A model generated the notes under the pieces. It was not told the origin of the DNA. It searched no databases and worked only from the letters and a program-made list of their open reading frames with translations. Positions 41,558 to 49,735 of a DNA stretch of 49,735 bases are shown here, piece after piece. This DNA is from an uncultured Pelagibacteraceae bacterium (GTDB lineage: Bacteria > Pseudomonadota > Alphaproteobacteria > Pelagibacterales > Pelagibacteraceae): the NCBI GenBank assembly GCA_902617805.1, contig CACMYF010000004.1, positions 1-49,735 on the forward strand, written 5' to 3'. The position numbers and the translations under genes were made by a program. Position 1 is the stretch's first letter. Each line of letters begins with the position of its first letter.

Positions 41558-43498
41558 ATGAATAAGATTCTTTCTCAAGCCCTTAAAAAAGCTGTCTCCG
41601 AATATAGCCCTGAAGTTAAAGAAGTTTCTAAAATAAATAAACCAGACCTTTTTTCACTAAATAATGAAACTGAATTATTTCAAAATGACAAAGGGATCAT
41701 AATTAAAATTGATCGTTCTAAAGATGCAAATCTAACTGATTTTGGTAAAGCAACTTTAAAAGACAGATACTTAGGTTTAAACGAATCTTACCAAGATTTA
41801 TTTGCAAGAGTAGCAAGCACATATGCAGATGATAATTTACACGCACAAAGAATTTATAATTACATAAGCAATCTTTGGTTTATGCCAGCAACACCAGTTT
41901 TATCAAATGGTGGGACAAAAAGAGGATTGCCTATTTCATGTTTTTTAAACGAAGCTTCTGATAGCTTAGGAGGTATTCTTGATTTATGGAGTGAGAATGT
42001 TTGGTTAGCAGCAAAGGGCGGAGGAATTGGAAGTTACTGGGGTAACTTAAGATCTATTGGTGAAAAAATAGGAAGAGTTGGAAAAACTTCTGGAATAATT
42101 CCTTTTATAAAAGTTATGGACTCTTTGACAATGGCTATTAGCCAAGGATCGCTAAGAAGAGGTTCTGCAGCATGTTATCTTCCAATAGATCATCCTGAGA
42201 TAGAAGAGTTTATTGAAATGAGAAGACCAACAGGTGGTGATCCAAATAGAAAAGCATTAAATTTACATCATGGCGTTTTGGTTTCTGATGCGTTTATGAG
42301 AGCAGTGGAAACTGATGAGCAGTGGGCATTGAAAAGTCCAGCAGATGGTAGTGTTCAACAAACTATTTCTGCAAGAAATTTATGGATAAGATTATTAACT
42401 GCAAGAATTGAAACTGGTGAACCGTATATAATTTATATTGATACTGTTAACAGACAAATTCCTCAACATCACAAATTAGCAAACCTTACAGTTAAAACTT
42501 CTAATTTGTGTAGCGAGATAACTTTACCGACTGGAATTGATAAAGACGGAAGAGATAGAACAGCAGTATGTTGTTTGTCTTCGTTAAATTTAGAAAAATA
42601 TGATGAGTGGAAAGATGATCCAGACATGATTAGTGATGTGATGAGATTTTTAGACAATGTTTTATCTGATTTCATTAACAAAGCACCAGATCAATTTAGA
42701 GATGCGAAATATTCGGCTGAGAGAGAAAGAAGTGTTGGTTTAGGTGTAATGGGCTTTCATTCATTTTTACAAAAAAATAGAATTCCACTTGAGTCTGTAA
42801 TGGCAAAGTCATGGAATAAAAAAATCTTTAAAAACATACATGAGAAAGTAAATCAAGCCTCTAAAGATTTAGCTGAAGAACGAGGCGCGTGTCCTGATGC
42901 AGCTGAATATGGTTACAAAGAAAGATTTTCAAACAAAACAGCAATAGCTCCAACAGCTTCTATTTCCATTATTTGTGGTGGAGCATCTCCAGGAGTAGAA
43001 CCTATTGCAGCAAATAGTTATACACACAAAACTTTGTCAGGATCTTTCAATGTTAGAAATAGATATTTAGAAGAAATATTACAAAATCATGGTAAAAATG
43101 ATGATGAAACATGGTCTACAATCACTACTAATCAAGGATCTGTTAGTCATCTAGATTTCTTAACTGATTTAGAAAAAGATGTATTTAAAACAGCATTTGA
43201 GCTTAATCAAAATTGGATAATTGAACTTAGTGGTGATAGAACTCCTTACATTTCTCAAGCTCAATCAGTAAATTTATTTCTACCAGCAGATGTTCACAAA
43301 AAAGAGTTACACAAAATTCATTTTGACGCTTGGAAGAAAGGCTTAAAGAGCCTTTATTACTGTAGATCAAAATCAATTCAAAGAGCTGAAAATATCAATG
43401 ATGCTAAATCAACTGATATTACAGCAAATGTTTATAAATCTAAAAATCAACAATCTAACGAGCAGCCAGAGTACGAGGAGTGTTTATCATGTCAGTAG
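41558..43498 (+). CDS. nrdA: Class I ribonucleoside-diphosphate reductase, alpha subunit
   Basis: Large subunit of aerobic ribonucleotide reductase, making dNDPs from NDPs together with NrdB. The 646 aa protein shows ATPVLSNGGTKRGLPISCFL (redox Cys), AAKGGGIGSYWG, SLRRGSAACYLPIDHPEIEE, the catalytic NLCSEI (N, C, E) and AVCCLSSLNLEKYDEW with the partner Cys, and the C-terminal thiol pair EECLSCQ. The N-terminal 90 residues do not show the ATP-cone fold expected in a full-length NrdA (about 750 aa), so the overall activity site appears to be missing. It overlaps nrdB by 10 nt. No Shine-Dalgarno is visible before the ATG. Confidence 0.93.
   Translation: MNKILSQALKKAVSEYSPEVKEVSKINKPDLFSLNNETELFQNDKGIIIKIDRSKDANLTDFGKATLKDRYLGLNESYQDLFARVASTYADDNLHAQRIYNYISNLWFMPATPVLSNGGTKRGLPISCFLNEASDSLGGILDLWSENVWLAAKGGGIGSYWGNLRSIGEKIGRVGKTSGIIPFIKVMDSLTMAISQGSLRRGSAACYLPIDHPEIEEFIEMRRPTGGDPNRKALNLHHGVLVSDAFMRAVETDEQWALKSPADGSVQQTISARNLWIRLLTARIETGEPYIIYIDTVNRQIPQHHKLANLTVKTSNLCSEITLPTGIDKDGRDRTAVCCLSSLNLEKYDEWKDDPDMISDVMRFLDNVLSDFINKAPDQFRDAKYSAERERSVGLGVMGFHSFLQKNRIPLESVMAKSWNKKIFKNIHEKVNQASKDLAEERGACPDAAEYGYKERFSNKTAIAPTASISIICGGASPGVEPIAANSYTHKTLSGSFNVRNRYLEEILQNHGKNDDETWSTITTNQGSVSHLDFLTDLEKDVFKTAFELNQNWIIELSGDRTPYISQAQSVNLFLPADVHKKELHKIHFDAWKKGLKSLYYCRSKSIQRAENINDAKSTDITANVYKSKNQQSNEQPEYEECLSCQ
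43475..43480 (+). promoter_or_regulatory. Ribosome-binding site that decides the nrdB start
   Basis: GAGGAG lies 8 bp before the ATG at 43489, inside the nrdA end. It supports that ATG over an in-frame GTG at 43480, which would overlap the site itself. Confidence 0.75.
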
Positions 43499-44496
43499 CA
43501 GAAAAAATTAATAAAGAGATTATTCAACCAAAAAAAATGGGTTTATTAGTAGAGAACCCAGTTTATAAACCTTTTAGATATCCATGGTGTTATGATGCAT
43601 GGTTAACTCAGCAAAGAATTCATTGGTTGCCAGAAGAAGTCCCTTTAGGAGATGATGTTAGAGATTGGCAAAAAAATTTGTCTCAACCAGAAAAAAATTT
43701 ATTAACTCAAATCTTTAGATTTTTCACTCAAGCAGATGTAGAGGTTAATAATTGTTATTTAAGACATTACACAACTGTATTTAAACCAACTGAAGTATTA
43801 ATGATGATGACAGCATTTGCCGCAATGGAAACAGTTCATGTAGCAGCATATTCTCATCTTCTTGATACGATTGGTATGCCTGAATCAGAATACTCAGCTT
43901 TCATGAAATACAAAGAGATGAAAGACAAGTACGATTACATGCAGGGTTTCAATGTAAATTCTAAAGAGGATATTGCAAAAACAGTTGCAGTTTTTAGTGC
44001 TTTTACAGAAGGATTACAGTTGTTTGCAAGTTTTGCAATTTTATTGAATTTTCCAAGACATAATAAAATGAAAGGAATGGGTCAGATAGTTACTTGGTCT
44101 GTAAGAGATGAAACGCTTCATTGTAATTCTATGATCAGAATTTTTAAAGAGTTTATAAAAGAAAATCCTGAAATCTGGACACCTAAACTTAAAAAAGAAC
44201 TTTATGAAGCTTGTAGAATAATTGTTGAGCATGAAGATGCTTTTATCGATTTAGCTTTTGAAATGGGTCCAATGGAAGGATTAACAGCCCAAGAAGTTAA
44301 AGATTATATTAGGTTTATTGCGAACAGAAGACTTATCCAATTAGGATTAGAGCCAATTTATGATGTTCAAAAAAACCCACTAACTTGGCTGGATACAATG
44401 CTTAATGCTGTTGAACACATGAACTTCTTTGAAGGTAGGGCAACAGAATATTCCAAAGCATCAACCCAAGGAACTTGGGCAGAAGCTTTTAGTTAA
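43489..44496 (+). CDS. nrdB: Class I ribonucleotide reductase, beta subunit
   Basis: Small radical-generating subunit, 335 aa from the ATG at 43489. The metal ligands line up with the E. coli enzyme: D83 in FTQADVEVNN, E114 and H117 in AMETVHVAAY, E174 in FTEGLQLF, and E208 and H211 in RDETLHCNS. The radical tyrosine Y121 is present (AAYSHLL), so a tyrosyl-radical class I enzyme is expected, unlike chlamydial types that lack it. The start overlaps nrdA by 10 nt with a good GAGGAG site. It is followed 8 bp later by a small lipoprotein gene. Confidence 0.95.
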   Translation: MSVAEKINKEIIQPKKMGLLVENPVYKPFRYPWCYDAWLTQQRIHWLPEEVPLGDDVRDWQKNLSQPEKNLLTQIFRFFTQADVEVNNCYLRHYTTVFKPTEVLMMMTAFAAMETVHVAAYSHLLDTIGMPESEYSAFMKYKEMKDKYDYMQGFNVNSKEDIAKTVAVFSAFTEGLQLFASFAILLNFPRHNKMKGMGQIVTWSVRDETLHCNSMIRIFKEFIKENPEIWTPKLKKELYEACRIIVEHEDAFIDLAFEMGPMEGLTAQEVKDYIRFIANRRLIQLGLEPIYDVQKNPLTWLDTMLNAVEHMNFFEGRATEYSKASTQGTWAEAFS

Positions 44497-44504
44497 AACA
44501 CTAA

Positions 44505-44678
44505 ATGTATAAAAAATATATATTTATATTTTTTTTTTTATTTATAACAGCTTGTAATACAGTGACAGGAACGATTGAAGGAACAGCTCTTGGAGTAGTT
44601 AAGGATGTTAAAAGTACTTATCATTATTCTACTTGTGTTTTTACAAAAGTTACTTGTGGTGACCTTGATTTAGATTGA
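44505..44678 (+). CDS. Small lipoprotein (57 aa) downstream of nrdB
   Basis: A short gene missed by length cut-offs. It reads MYKKYIFIFFFLFITACNTV and then about 37 polar residues. A lysine-rich start, hydrophobic core and lipobox ITAC with C17 mark a lipoprotein signal, so the mature peptide would be about 41 residues. Four cysteines are present in total (17, 44, 51 and none after), so three in the mature part can form one disulfide plus the lipidated Cys. TVTGTIEGTALGVVKDV resembles small entericidin-like outer-membrane peptides, but only weakly. It starts 8 bp after nrdB and ends 6 bp before the methyltransferase. Confidence 0.7.
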   Translation: MYKKYIFIFFFLFITACNTVTGTIEGTALGVVKDVKSTYHYSTCVFTKVTCGDLDLD

Positions 44679-44684
44679 TTAATT

Positions 44685-45314
44685 TTGAATTATAAAAAAT
44701 ATTTCCGTAAAACAAGCTTAAAACAAAAGGGTGTAGGTGAATTTTTCTTAGATGAAATAAGCATCAATAAACCGAAAGTATTTCTCGAGGTTGGAGTTTT
44801 TCATGGAGTTACAGCTCGAAATATCTGTGAATTACTTTACACATTTCATGGCAAAGATTTTAAATATGTTGGTGTTGATTTATTTGGTGAAAATTATGAA
44901 AATATAAATGAAGTTATTCCTAACACAAAATTTTCTAATCCATTAAAAAATATATACTTTAAATATATAAAAAAGCAAAATCCATATAGTTTAGAAGCTG
45001 TTCAAGATCTTCTTAAAAAATTTCAAAATAATGTTTCTTTAATAAAAGGAAATTCAAACAAAATATTAAAAAAAATCGATATGTCTAAAATTGATTATGT
45101 CTTTCTAGATGGAGGTCATGATTATCAGACAGTAAAAAATGACTTAGAATGTTGCAGACAAGTTATTGTTAATGGTGGAACAGTTCTTTGTGACGATTAC
45201 GATTTATCATATGCACCTGGAGTAAAAAAAGCTATAGATGAATTCTCATCTGAACATAGATTAAAATGTTCAATAATATGCAATGATAGGTTTGCTAAAA
45301 TAGAAAAAAATTAA
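44685..45314 (+). CDS. Class I SAM-dependent methyltransferase
   Basis: A 209 aa Rossmann-fold methyltransferase with a TTG start at 44685. FLEVGVFHGVTARNICELL (about 29-47) is motif I, YVGVDLFGENYENI carries the acidic residue that binds the ribose of AdoMet, and IDYVFLDGGHDYQTVKNDLE is motif IV of the Methyltransf_24 group. Members act on small molecules and glycans, and their substrate here is unknown. It is 6 bp after the small lipoprotein gene and converges on prpC with a 1 bp gap. An alternative start at a downstream codon would lose the basic N-terminus but not the domain. Confidence 0.82.
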   Translation: MNYKKYFRKTSLKQKGVGEFFLDEISINKPKVFLEVGVFHGVTARNICELLYTFHGKDFKYVGVDLFGENYENINEVIPNTKFSNPLKNIYFKYIKKQNPYSLEAVQDLLKKFQNNVSLIKGNSNKILKKIDMSKIDYVFLDGGHDYQTVKNDLECCRQVIVNGGTVLCDDYDLSYAPGVKKAIDEFSSEHRLKCSIICNDRFAKIEKN

Positions 45315-45315
45315 G

Positions 45316-46440
45316 TTATCTTTGGTTTAATTGCATTACTTTTCTATGCTTGTTTCCCTTGTAGCTAGCTAATGGTCTAATAAGTTTATTAGCAGCATGT
45401 TGCTCCATTATATGTGCAGACCAACCTGTAATCCTTGAAATTACAAAAATAGGGGTAAAAAAATCTGTATCAAAACCCATTAAATGATAAGTTGGTCCCG
45501 TAGGATAGTCAACATTAGGATGAATATTTTTCTCTTTGATCATTACTTTTTCTACAATGTCATAAATTTTTTCAAACTTTTTATCTTTTTTGATTTTAGC
45601 AACTTTTCCAAAATATTCTCTCATAGTTGGAACTCTCGAGTCGCCTGACTTATAAACTCTGTGACCAAATCCCATTACAACCTCTTTATTTTTTAAAGCG
45701 TTGTTTATCCATTTTAAAGCATTTTCAGGTTTCTTAATTTTATTCATCATATGCATCACTTCTTCATTAGCACCACCATGAAGTGGGCCTTTTAAACTTG
45801 CAATAGCTCCAGTAATTGCACCATGAATATCAGATAAACTACTTGTGATTGTCCTTGCAGTAAATGTTGAAACATTAAAACTGTGCTCAGCATACAAAAT
45901 TAAAGAAACATCGAATGCTTTTACTATTTCTTTTTGAGGTACTTTACCAAAACACATGTAGAAAAAGTTTTCAGCAAAAGTTAAAGTTTTTTTTGGTTTT
46001 ATAATTTTTTTACCTTTTCTTATTCTGTAAAAAGCAGCTAAAGCAGTTGGTGTTTTTGCAAAAATTCTTAGAGCTTTTCTCATATTTGCTTCAGGTGATG
46101 AATCAATGGTCTCTTTGTCCTCTAATCCCATAACACTAACTGCGGTTCTTGCCACATCCATTGGATGTGATCTCTTTGGCATGTGTTTGATTATTTCATA
46201 TAAATTTTTTGTTAGTTCTCTGTTATTTCTCTCTTCTTTTTCAAATTGTCTAAGCTGAATAGTGTTTGGGAGATCCTTGTTAAGAATTAGATATGCAACT
46301 TCCTCAAATCTACAATATTCGCATAAATCTTGAGCAGCATATCCTCTGTAGGTAAGAGAATTTATTTCTGGCATTACTTTTGAAACTTCAGTTTCATCAA
46401 CAACTATACCTAGTAATCCTTTTTTAATATCATCACTCAT
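45316..46440 (-). CDS. prpC: 2-methylcitrate synthase (citrate synthase family)
   Basis: Condenses propionyl-CoA with oxaloacetate to 2-methylcitrate. The 374 aa length and operon position favour PrpC over GltA. Seen: LTYRGYAAQDLCEYCRFEEVAYLIL, the substrate His in AEHSFNVSTFTAR, LKGPLHGGANEEVMHM (His in the active site), and VVMGFGHRVYKSGDSR with the third catalytic His. SRITGWSAHIMEQ includes the binding Arg. The stop and start of prpB overlap by 1 nt (TAATG), indicating translational coupling. It is the last gene of a prpD-prpB-prpC order read on the minus strand. Confidence 0.9.
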   Translation of the reverse strand: MSDDIKKGLLGIVVDETEVSKVMPEINSLTYRGYAAQDLCEYCRFEEVAYLILNKDLPNTIQLRQFEKEERNNRELTKNLYEIIKHMPKRSHPMDVARTAVSVMGLEDKETIDSSPEANMRKALRIFAKTPTALAAFYRIRKGKKIIKPKKTLTFAENFFYMCFGKVPQKEIVKAFDVSLILYAEHSFNVSTFTARTITSSLSDIHGAITGAIASLKGPLHGGANEEVMHMMNKIKKPENALKWINNALKNKEVVMGFGHRVYKSGDSRVPTMREYFGKVAKIKKDKKFEKIYDIVEKVMIKEKNIHPNVDYPTGPTYHLMGFDTDFFTPIFVISRITGWSAHIMEQHAANKLIRPLASYKGNKHRKVMQLNQR

Positions 46441-47336
46441 TATTCATGTCCTTCCGTACTAAAATTATAAATTTTTTCATCTAATGAATTATATTTTTCA
46501 TAATCAACTAATTCATAAAGTCTCTTTCTAGTTTGCATTTTATCTATAATATTATTTTGATGTCCATTTGCATAAATGTCTCTTAATCCGTCTTCGACAT
46601 TTTTCATGGCTAATCTTTGAGTTGTTACTGGATAAATAACGATGTTATAACCAAGGTTCTCTAACTCTTTGTAGTTAAATAACTTCGATTTACCAAATTC
46701 AGTCATGTTAGCCAAAAGATAAGAAGATAATTCTTTCCTGACTTTTTCAAAGTCTTTTTCATCTTGCAGGGCTTCTGGAAAAATAATTTCAGCACCAGCA
46801 TCAATGTAAGCTTTACATCTCTCAATCATTTTATCTATACCTTCAACACTTTTAGCGTCTGAGCGTGCTATAATTTTAAAATTTTGATCTTTCTTAGCAG
46901 CAACACACTCTTTAATTTTTTTAACCATTGAATCAGTTGAAATAAGCTCTTTATTATCAAGATGCCCACATCTTTTTCTTTCAATTTGATCCTCTAAATG
47001 AACTCCTGTTATCCCAAATTCTTCAAATGTTTCTATTGTTTCTTTACAAGATTTAAATCCTGTATCTATATCAACTATTGTTGGAAGATTAGTTACTCTC
47101 GAAATCAGATAAGATCTTGTGCTAACATCTTGTAGTGTTGTTAAACCGATATCTGGAAAACCAAGATCATTAGCCATTACTCCACCAGATACATAAACCG
47201 CATCATATCCAATTTCTTCTATTAATTTTGCTGTAAGAGGATTGTATGCACCCGGAACTCTTAATATTTTATTTGATTTTAGTTTTTGATCAAAATCTAA
47301 TCTTTTTTGACTAGGATCTTTTTCTATAAAATGCAT
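46440..47336 (-). CDS. prpB: Methylisocitrate lyase
   Basis: Cleaves 2-methylisocitrate into pyruvate and succinate. The 298 aa TIM barrel shows VPGAYNPLTAKLIEEIGYDA, GGVMANDLGFPDIGLTT, VDIDTGFK with the metal-binding acids, HLEDQIERKRCGH with the catalytic C123 in the KRCGH motif (the same number as the E. coli enzyme), and KIIARSDAKSVEGID. It overlaps prpD and prpC by a base or two on each side. The family also covers oxaloacetate/PEP mutase enzymes, but the KRCGH motif and neighbours settle it. Confidence 0.93.
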   Translation of the reverse strand: MHFIEKDPSQKRLDFDQKLKSNKILRVPGAYNPLTAKLIEEIGYDAVYVSGGVMANDLGFPDIGLTTLQDVSTRSYLISRVTNLPTIVDIDTGFKSCKETIETFEEFGITGVHLEDQIERKRCGHLDNKELISTDSMVKKIKECVAAKKDQNFKIIARSDAKSVEGIDKMIERCKAYIDAGAEIIFPEALQDEKDFEKVRKELSSYLLANMTEFGKSKLFNYKELENLGYNIVIYPVTTQRLAMKNVEDGLRDIYANGHQNNIIDKMQTRKRLYELVDYEKYNSLDEKIYNFSTEGHE

Positions 47337-48838
47337 TAAAAAATTCCCCTTTTATTATTTTGCTTCAATTTATTTTTTCTAACTTCAATATTTAGTTTAT
47401 GAAGTTGACCAGATTTCAAATTTCTTAAATTTTGTACCACTTTTAAAAAACGATTACTTTCTTTTTTATCTAAAATACCATCGGTTAAAGTTAAAAATTT
47501 ATTTATATAATTTTTTCTATTAAAAGGTCTAGCTCCGTATGGATGTGCGTCTGCTCTATCTAGTTCTTCTGAAATTTTTTTTCCACTATTAAGAGTTATA
47601 ACCACTTTAGCACCAAATGATTTATTTTTGGGGTTAGGATCATGATATTTTCTTGTCCATTTTTTATCTTCATATGTTTTTATTGATCTCCAAATTTTGA
47701 TTGTGCTTTTTCTATTGGCTCTAGCTTTCGTATAAGATTTGACATGATGCCAATCTCCATCTTCTAATGCTACAGCAAAAATATACATTATAGAATGATC
47801 AAGAGTTTCTCTGCTAGCATTTGGATCCATTTTTTGTGGGTCATTGGCACCTGTTCCAATAACATAATGAGTGTGGTGACTTGTAAATATATCAATTTTT
47901 TTAATTTGATTTAAATTAGGAATTTTTGTTTTAAGTTTTTTTGCCAAATCTATTAATGCCTGGGACTGATATTCAGCTGAATATTCTTTAGTATACGTTT
48001 CAAGAATAGCTTTTTTACTTTCATTTTTTTTTGGCAAAGGAACTTTATATTTTGCTTTTTTGCCATCTAGTATTCTTGCAATTACACTATCTTCACCCTC
48101 ATAAATTGGACTAGGAGCTCCTTCACCTCGCATAGCTCTATCTACAGCTTCGATTGCAAGTTTGCCAGCATGAGCAGGAGCAAAAGCTTTCCAGCTAGAG
48201 ATTTCTCCTTTTCTAGATTGTCTAGTAGATATTGTTGTGTGCAGAGCCTGTTGAACAGCTTGATAAATAGTTTCAGTATTTAATTTTAACATTGAGCCTA
48301 ATCCAGCGGCTACACTAGGTCCTAAATGTGCAATATGATCAACTTTATGCTTATGCAAACATATACCTTTAACTAAATTAACTTGAACTTCGTAAGCGGT
48401 AATTATTCCTCTTAGTAAATCTAATCCACTTTTTTTATTTTGTTGTGCAACACTTATAAGAGGAGGAATGTTGTCACCAGGATGACTGTAATCAGCAGCT
48501 AAAAAAGTATCATGAAAATCTAATTCTCTTACAGCAGTTCCATTTGACCATGACGCCCATTCACAATCAAATTTTAATTTAGAATTTACTCCAAATATAG
48601 TTGCACCGTTCTTTCTAGGATGTTTTAAAGCCATTTCTCTAGATGAAATTACTGGTTTTCTATTTAATGAAGCGATTGCAACTGATGCGTTATCAATTAT
48701 TCTATTAATTACCATCTCTATAGCATCTTTATTTAATTTAGCATTATCGCTTGCTATCTCTGCAATTTTCCACGCAAGCTGTTTCTTCTTTGGAAGATTA
48801 ATTTTTGATGGATATACTTTAACTGTGTGTAATAACAA
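47336..48838 (-). CDS. prpD: 2-methylcitrate dehydratase (MmgE/PrpD family)
   Basis: Dehydrates 2-methylcitrate towards 2-methyl-cis-aconitate. The 500 aa protein starts with TTG, placed 5 bp after a good AAGGAG. Seen: [19 protein letters not shown] (about 92-110), [35 protein letters not shown] and [20 protein letters not shown], all typical of MmgE/PrpD. A family-wide [14 protein letters not shown] is near residue 290. It is the first gene of the prpDBC order, with gph 53 bp upstream. No AcnD or PrpF is present, so the PrpD route is used. Confidence 0.92.
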   Translation of the reverse strand: MLLHTVKVYPSKINLPKKKQLAWKIAEIASDNAKLNKDAIEMVINRIIDNASVAIASLNRKPVISSREMALKHPRKNGATIFGVNSKLKFDCEWASWSNGTAVRELDFHDTFLAADYSHPGDNIPPLISVAQQNKKSGLDLLRGIITAYEVQVNLVKGICLHKHKVDHIAHLGPSVAAGLGSMLKLNTETIYQAVQQALHTTISTRQSRKGEISSWKAFAPAHAGKLAIEAVDRAMRGEGAPSPIYEGEDSVIARILDGKKAKYKVPLPKKNESKKAILETYTKEYSAEYQSQALIDLAKKLKTKIPNLNQIKKIDIFTSHHTHYVIGTGANDPQKMDPNASRETLDHSIMYIFAVALEDGDWHHVKSYTKARANRKSTIKIWRSIKTYEDKKWTRKYHDPNPKNKSFGAKVVITLNSGKKISEELDRADAHPYGARPFNRKNYINKFLTLTDGILDKKESNRFLKVVQNLRNLKSGQLHKLNIEVRKNKLKQNNKRGIF

Positions 48839-48843
48839 AATTA

Positions 48844-48849
48844 CTCCTT
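48844..48849 (-). promoter_or_regulatory. Ribosome-binding site for the prpD TTG start
   Basis: The minus strand reads AAGGAG five bases before the TTG at 48838. The spacing supports this uncommon start codon. Confidence 0.75.
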
Positions 48850-48891
48850 ATTTGTGATTTTGTTTTAATAGTTAAAATAAATTAATCAATA

Positions 48892-49557
48892 TTAAAGATA
48901 ATCAGATACTATTTTCTCAATACCTACAAAGTCTTTTATAATGTGATTATGATAAATTTCCTCAGATCTTTTTTCTGTATATCCATATTTTAGTAATATT
49001 ATTGGAATTTCAGCAGCCTTAGCAGCATTAGCATCTGTCTCGCTGTCACCAATCATAATCGATTTATTTTTGTCACCATTTAAAATTTCTATTGTTGTCG
49101 TTAAATGTCTAGGGTCCGGTTTGCAATATTCAAAAGTATTATATCCTGCAACATATTCAAAATAATCATAAATCCCAATTTTTTTTAAAAGATCAACCGC
49201 TAAGTGTTCAGTTTTGTTAGTACATACTGCCATAGAAATATTTTTATTTTTACACCAATTTAAAAATTCCTTTACACCGTTGATTAATTTACTTTCATGT
49301 AAAATATTTTTTCCATAATAAGTTAAAAATTCTTCAGTCATTTCATTTTGAATTTTTTCATCAAACCATTTCCACTGACCATTAGCTTTTGCCATCATAG
49401 CTTTTGCTCCTTTGCCAACAGCATTTTTTAATTCTCCTAAAGTTTTTGTAGGATAACCAAATTTTTTCATTACATGGTTATGTGCGCGTATTAAATCTGG
49501 AGCGGTATCCACTAATGTGCCGTCTAAATCAAATAAAATTGTAAATTTTTGTTTCAT
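48892..49557 (-). CDS. gph: Phosphoglycolate phosphatase-like HAD hydrolase
   Basis: A 221 aa HAD-superfamily phosphatase, usually removing 2-phosphoglycolate. Motif I is FDLDGTLVDTAPDLIRAHNH (nucleophile and acid D10 and D12), motif II is CTNK, motif III is the conserved lysine in YCKPDP, and motif IV is IGDSETDANAAKAA. The helical cap lies between residues about 16 and 85. The AHNHVMKKFGYP segment is common in Gph. Substrate specificity within HAD phosphatases is loose, so the symbol is a family-based call. It lies 53 bp upstream of prpD on the same strand. Confidence 0.83.
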   Translation of the reverse strand: MKQKFTILFDLDGTLVDTAPDLIRAHNHVMKKFGYPTKTLGELKNAVGKGAKAMMAKANGQWKWFDEKIQNEMTEEFLTYYGKNILHESKLINGVKEFLNWCKNKNISMAVCTNKTEHLAVDLLKKIGIYDYFEYVAGYNTFEYCKPDPRHLTTTIEILNGDKNKSIMIGDSETDANAAKAAEIPIILLKYGYTEKRSEEIYHNHIIKDFVGIEKIVSDYL

Positions 49558-49626
49558 TATTAAAGTATTTTAAAGAAATAAATTGTGAATTAATCAAACA
49601 ATATACTTAATATAAATAAGGTCAAA

Positions 49627-49735
49627 ATGAAAGACTCAAGTCAAAAAAAACTTAGAGAAAAATTTATAAAATCAGGAGTTCAGATGATTGGCCCTGAAAC
49701 TATTTTTTTTTCGAAAGATACAAAGATTGGAAAGA
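49627..49735 (+). CDS. GlmU C-terminal-like acyltransferase domain (partial, runs off the window)
   Basis: The first 36 codons of a gene cut by the window end. The start MKDSSQKKLREKFIKSGVQM and IGPETIFFSKDTKIGK match the linker and first left-handed beta-helix coil of bifunctional GlmU, where the usual text is GVTLIAPETVFFS followed by DT.IG. The gene begins at that linker: an in-frame stop lies at 49591-49593 and no ATG precedes, so the pyrophosphorylase domain is absent from this gene. A stand-alone acetyltransferase half, or a separate GlmU-like protein, is suggested. Confidence 0.65.
   Translation, partial: MKDSSQKKLREKFIKSGVQMIGPETIFFSKDTKIGK

Noticed and set aside
43480-43488. GTG start for nrdB
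   Set aside because: Would overlap its own ribosome-binding site; the ATG at 43489 gives catalytic residues numbered one less than the E. coli enzyme.
1-49735. CRISPR arrays, insertion sequences, prophage or integrase genes
   Set aside because: No regular direct repeats with spacers, transposase, integrase or phage structural genes were seen.

Overview
The window looks like a chromosome segment of a SAR11-type alphaproteobacterium (Pelagibacterales, 'Candidatus Pelagibacter'-like). It is very A+T-rich and K/N/I-rich, and genes are packed with 1-10 nt overlaps or gaps. No gene-free stretch exceeds about 225 bp. There are no insertion sequences, phage genes or CRISPR arrays. Gene content fits a streamlined marine heterotroph: an omega-amino acid aminotransferase with alanine dehydrogenase, a GcvT-fused dimethylglycine dehydrogenase, a fused AdoMet decarboxylase/spermidine synthase, and a tripartite tricarboxylate transporter. 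The organism assignment is inference from this content.

Layout. 1-5.0 kb: aminotransferase, alanine dehydrogenase and dimethylglycine dehydrogenase-like operon (amine nitrogen and C1 catabolism). 5.0-6.9 kb: small membrane protein, a CAT-anticodon tRNA, a purine phosphoribosyltransferase, and convergent GMP reductase. 7.0-11.1 kb: a dTDP-deoxysugar (rfb) operon on the minus strand and a family 2 glycosyltransferase. 11.1-16.1 kb: a methylthioadenosine module with apt divergent from mtnP, a secreted hydrolase, mtnA, a class II aldolase and the fused speD-speE gene. 16.2-18.4 kb: amino-acid-type ABC transporter binding protein and two permeases without an ATPase. 18.4-23.0 kb: a PhyH dioxygenase, then a DUF4956 / CotH+beta-helix / VTC-domain triad. 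23.0-24.4 kb: DUF6165 protein and family 9 glycosyltransferase. 24.4-28.7 kb: AbrB-type membrane protein divergent from tctCBA. 28.7-32.4 kb: EamA exporter, GT4, a redoxin and a polytopic membrane protein. 32.4-38.6 kb: gamma carbonic anhydrase, small proteins, PNPOx-like and hydroxyisobutyrate dehydrogenase-like enzymes, MFS transporter, rpoZ, dusA and a TauE/SafE exporter. 38.6-38.8 kb: a likely minus-strand small RNA. 38.8-41.4 kb: a coiled-coil protein and a phosphohexomutase. 41.4-44.7 kb: nrdAB with a possible SOS-type operator and a small lipoprotein missed by length cut-offs. 44.7-49.7 kb: methyltransferase, prpDBC methylcitrate cycle operon, gph, and the start of a GlmU C-terminal-like gene.

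How genes work together. The polyamine/MTA module is self-contained on paper. The fusion enzyme makes spermidine and releases methylthioadenosine. MtnP splits that into adenine (salvaged by Apt) and methylthioribose-1-phosphate. MtnA isomerises the latter, and the class II aldolase could cleave the ketose phosphate as in the DHAP shunt. The DUF4956/CotH/VTC triad is the least understood system here and may link a CotH-like kinase and a beta-helix surface protein to a polyphosphate-polymerase-like enzyme. Envelope genes (rfb, three glycosyltransferases, phosphohexomutase) are scattered rather than in one island.

Regulatory signals are sparse. The strongest are a GTTC-N7-GTTC repeat upstream of nrdA, a terminator-like hairpin across the tctB start codon, a hairpin between the ABC binding protein and its permeases, and the minus-strand terminator at 38.6 kb.
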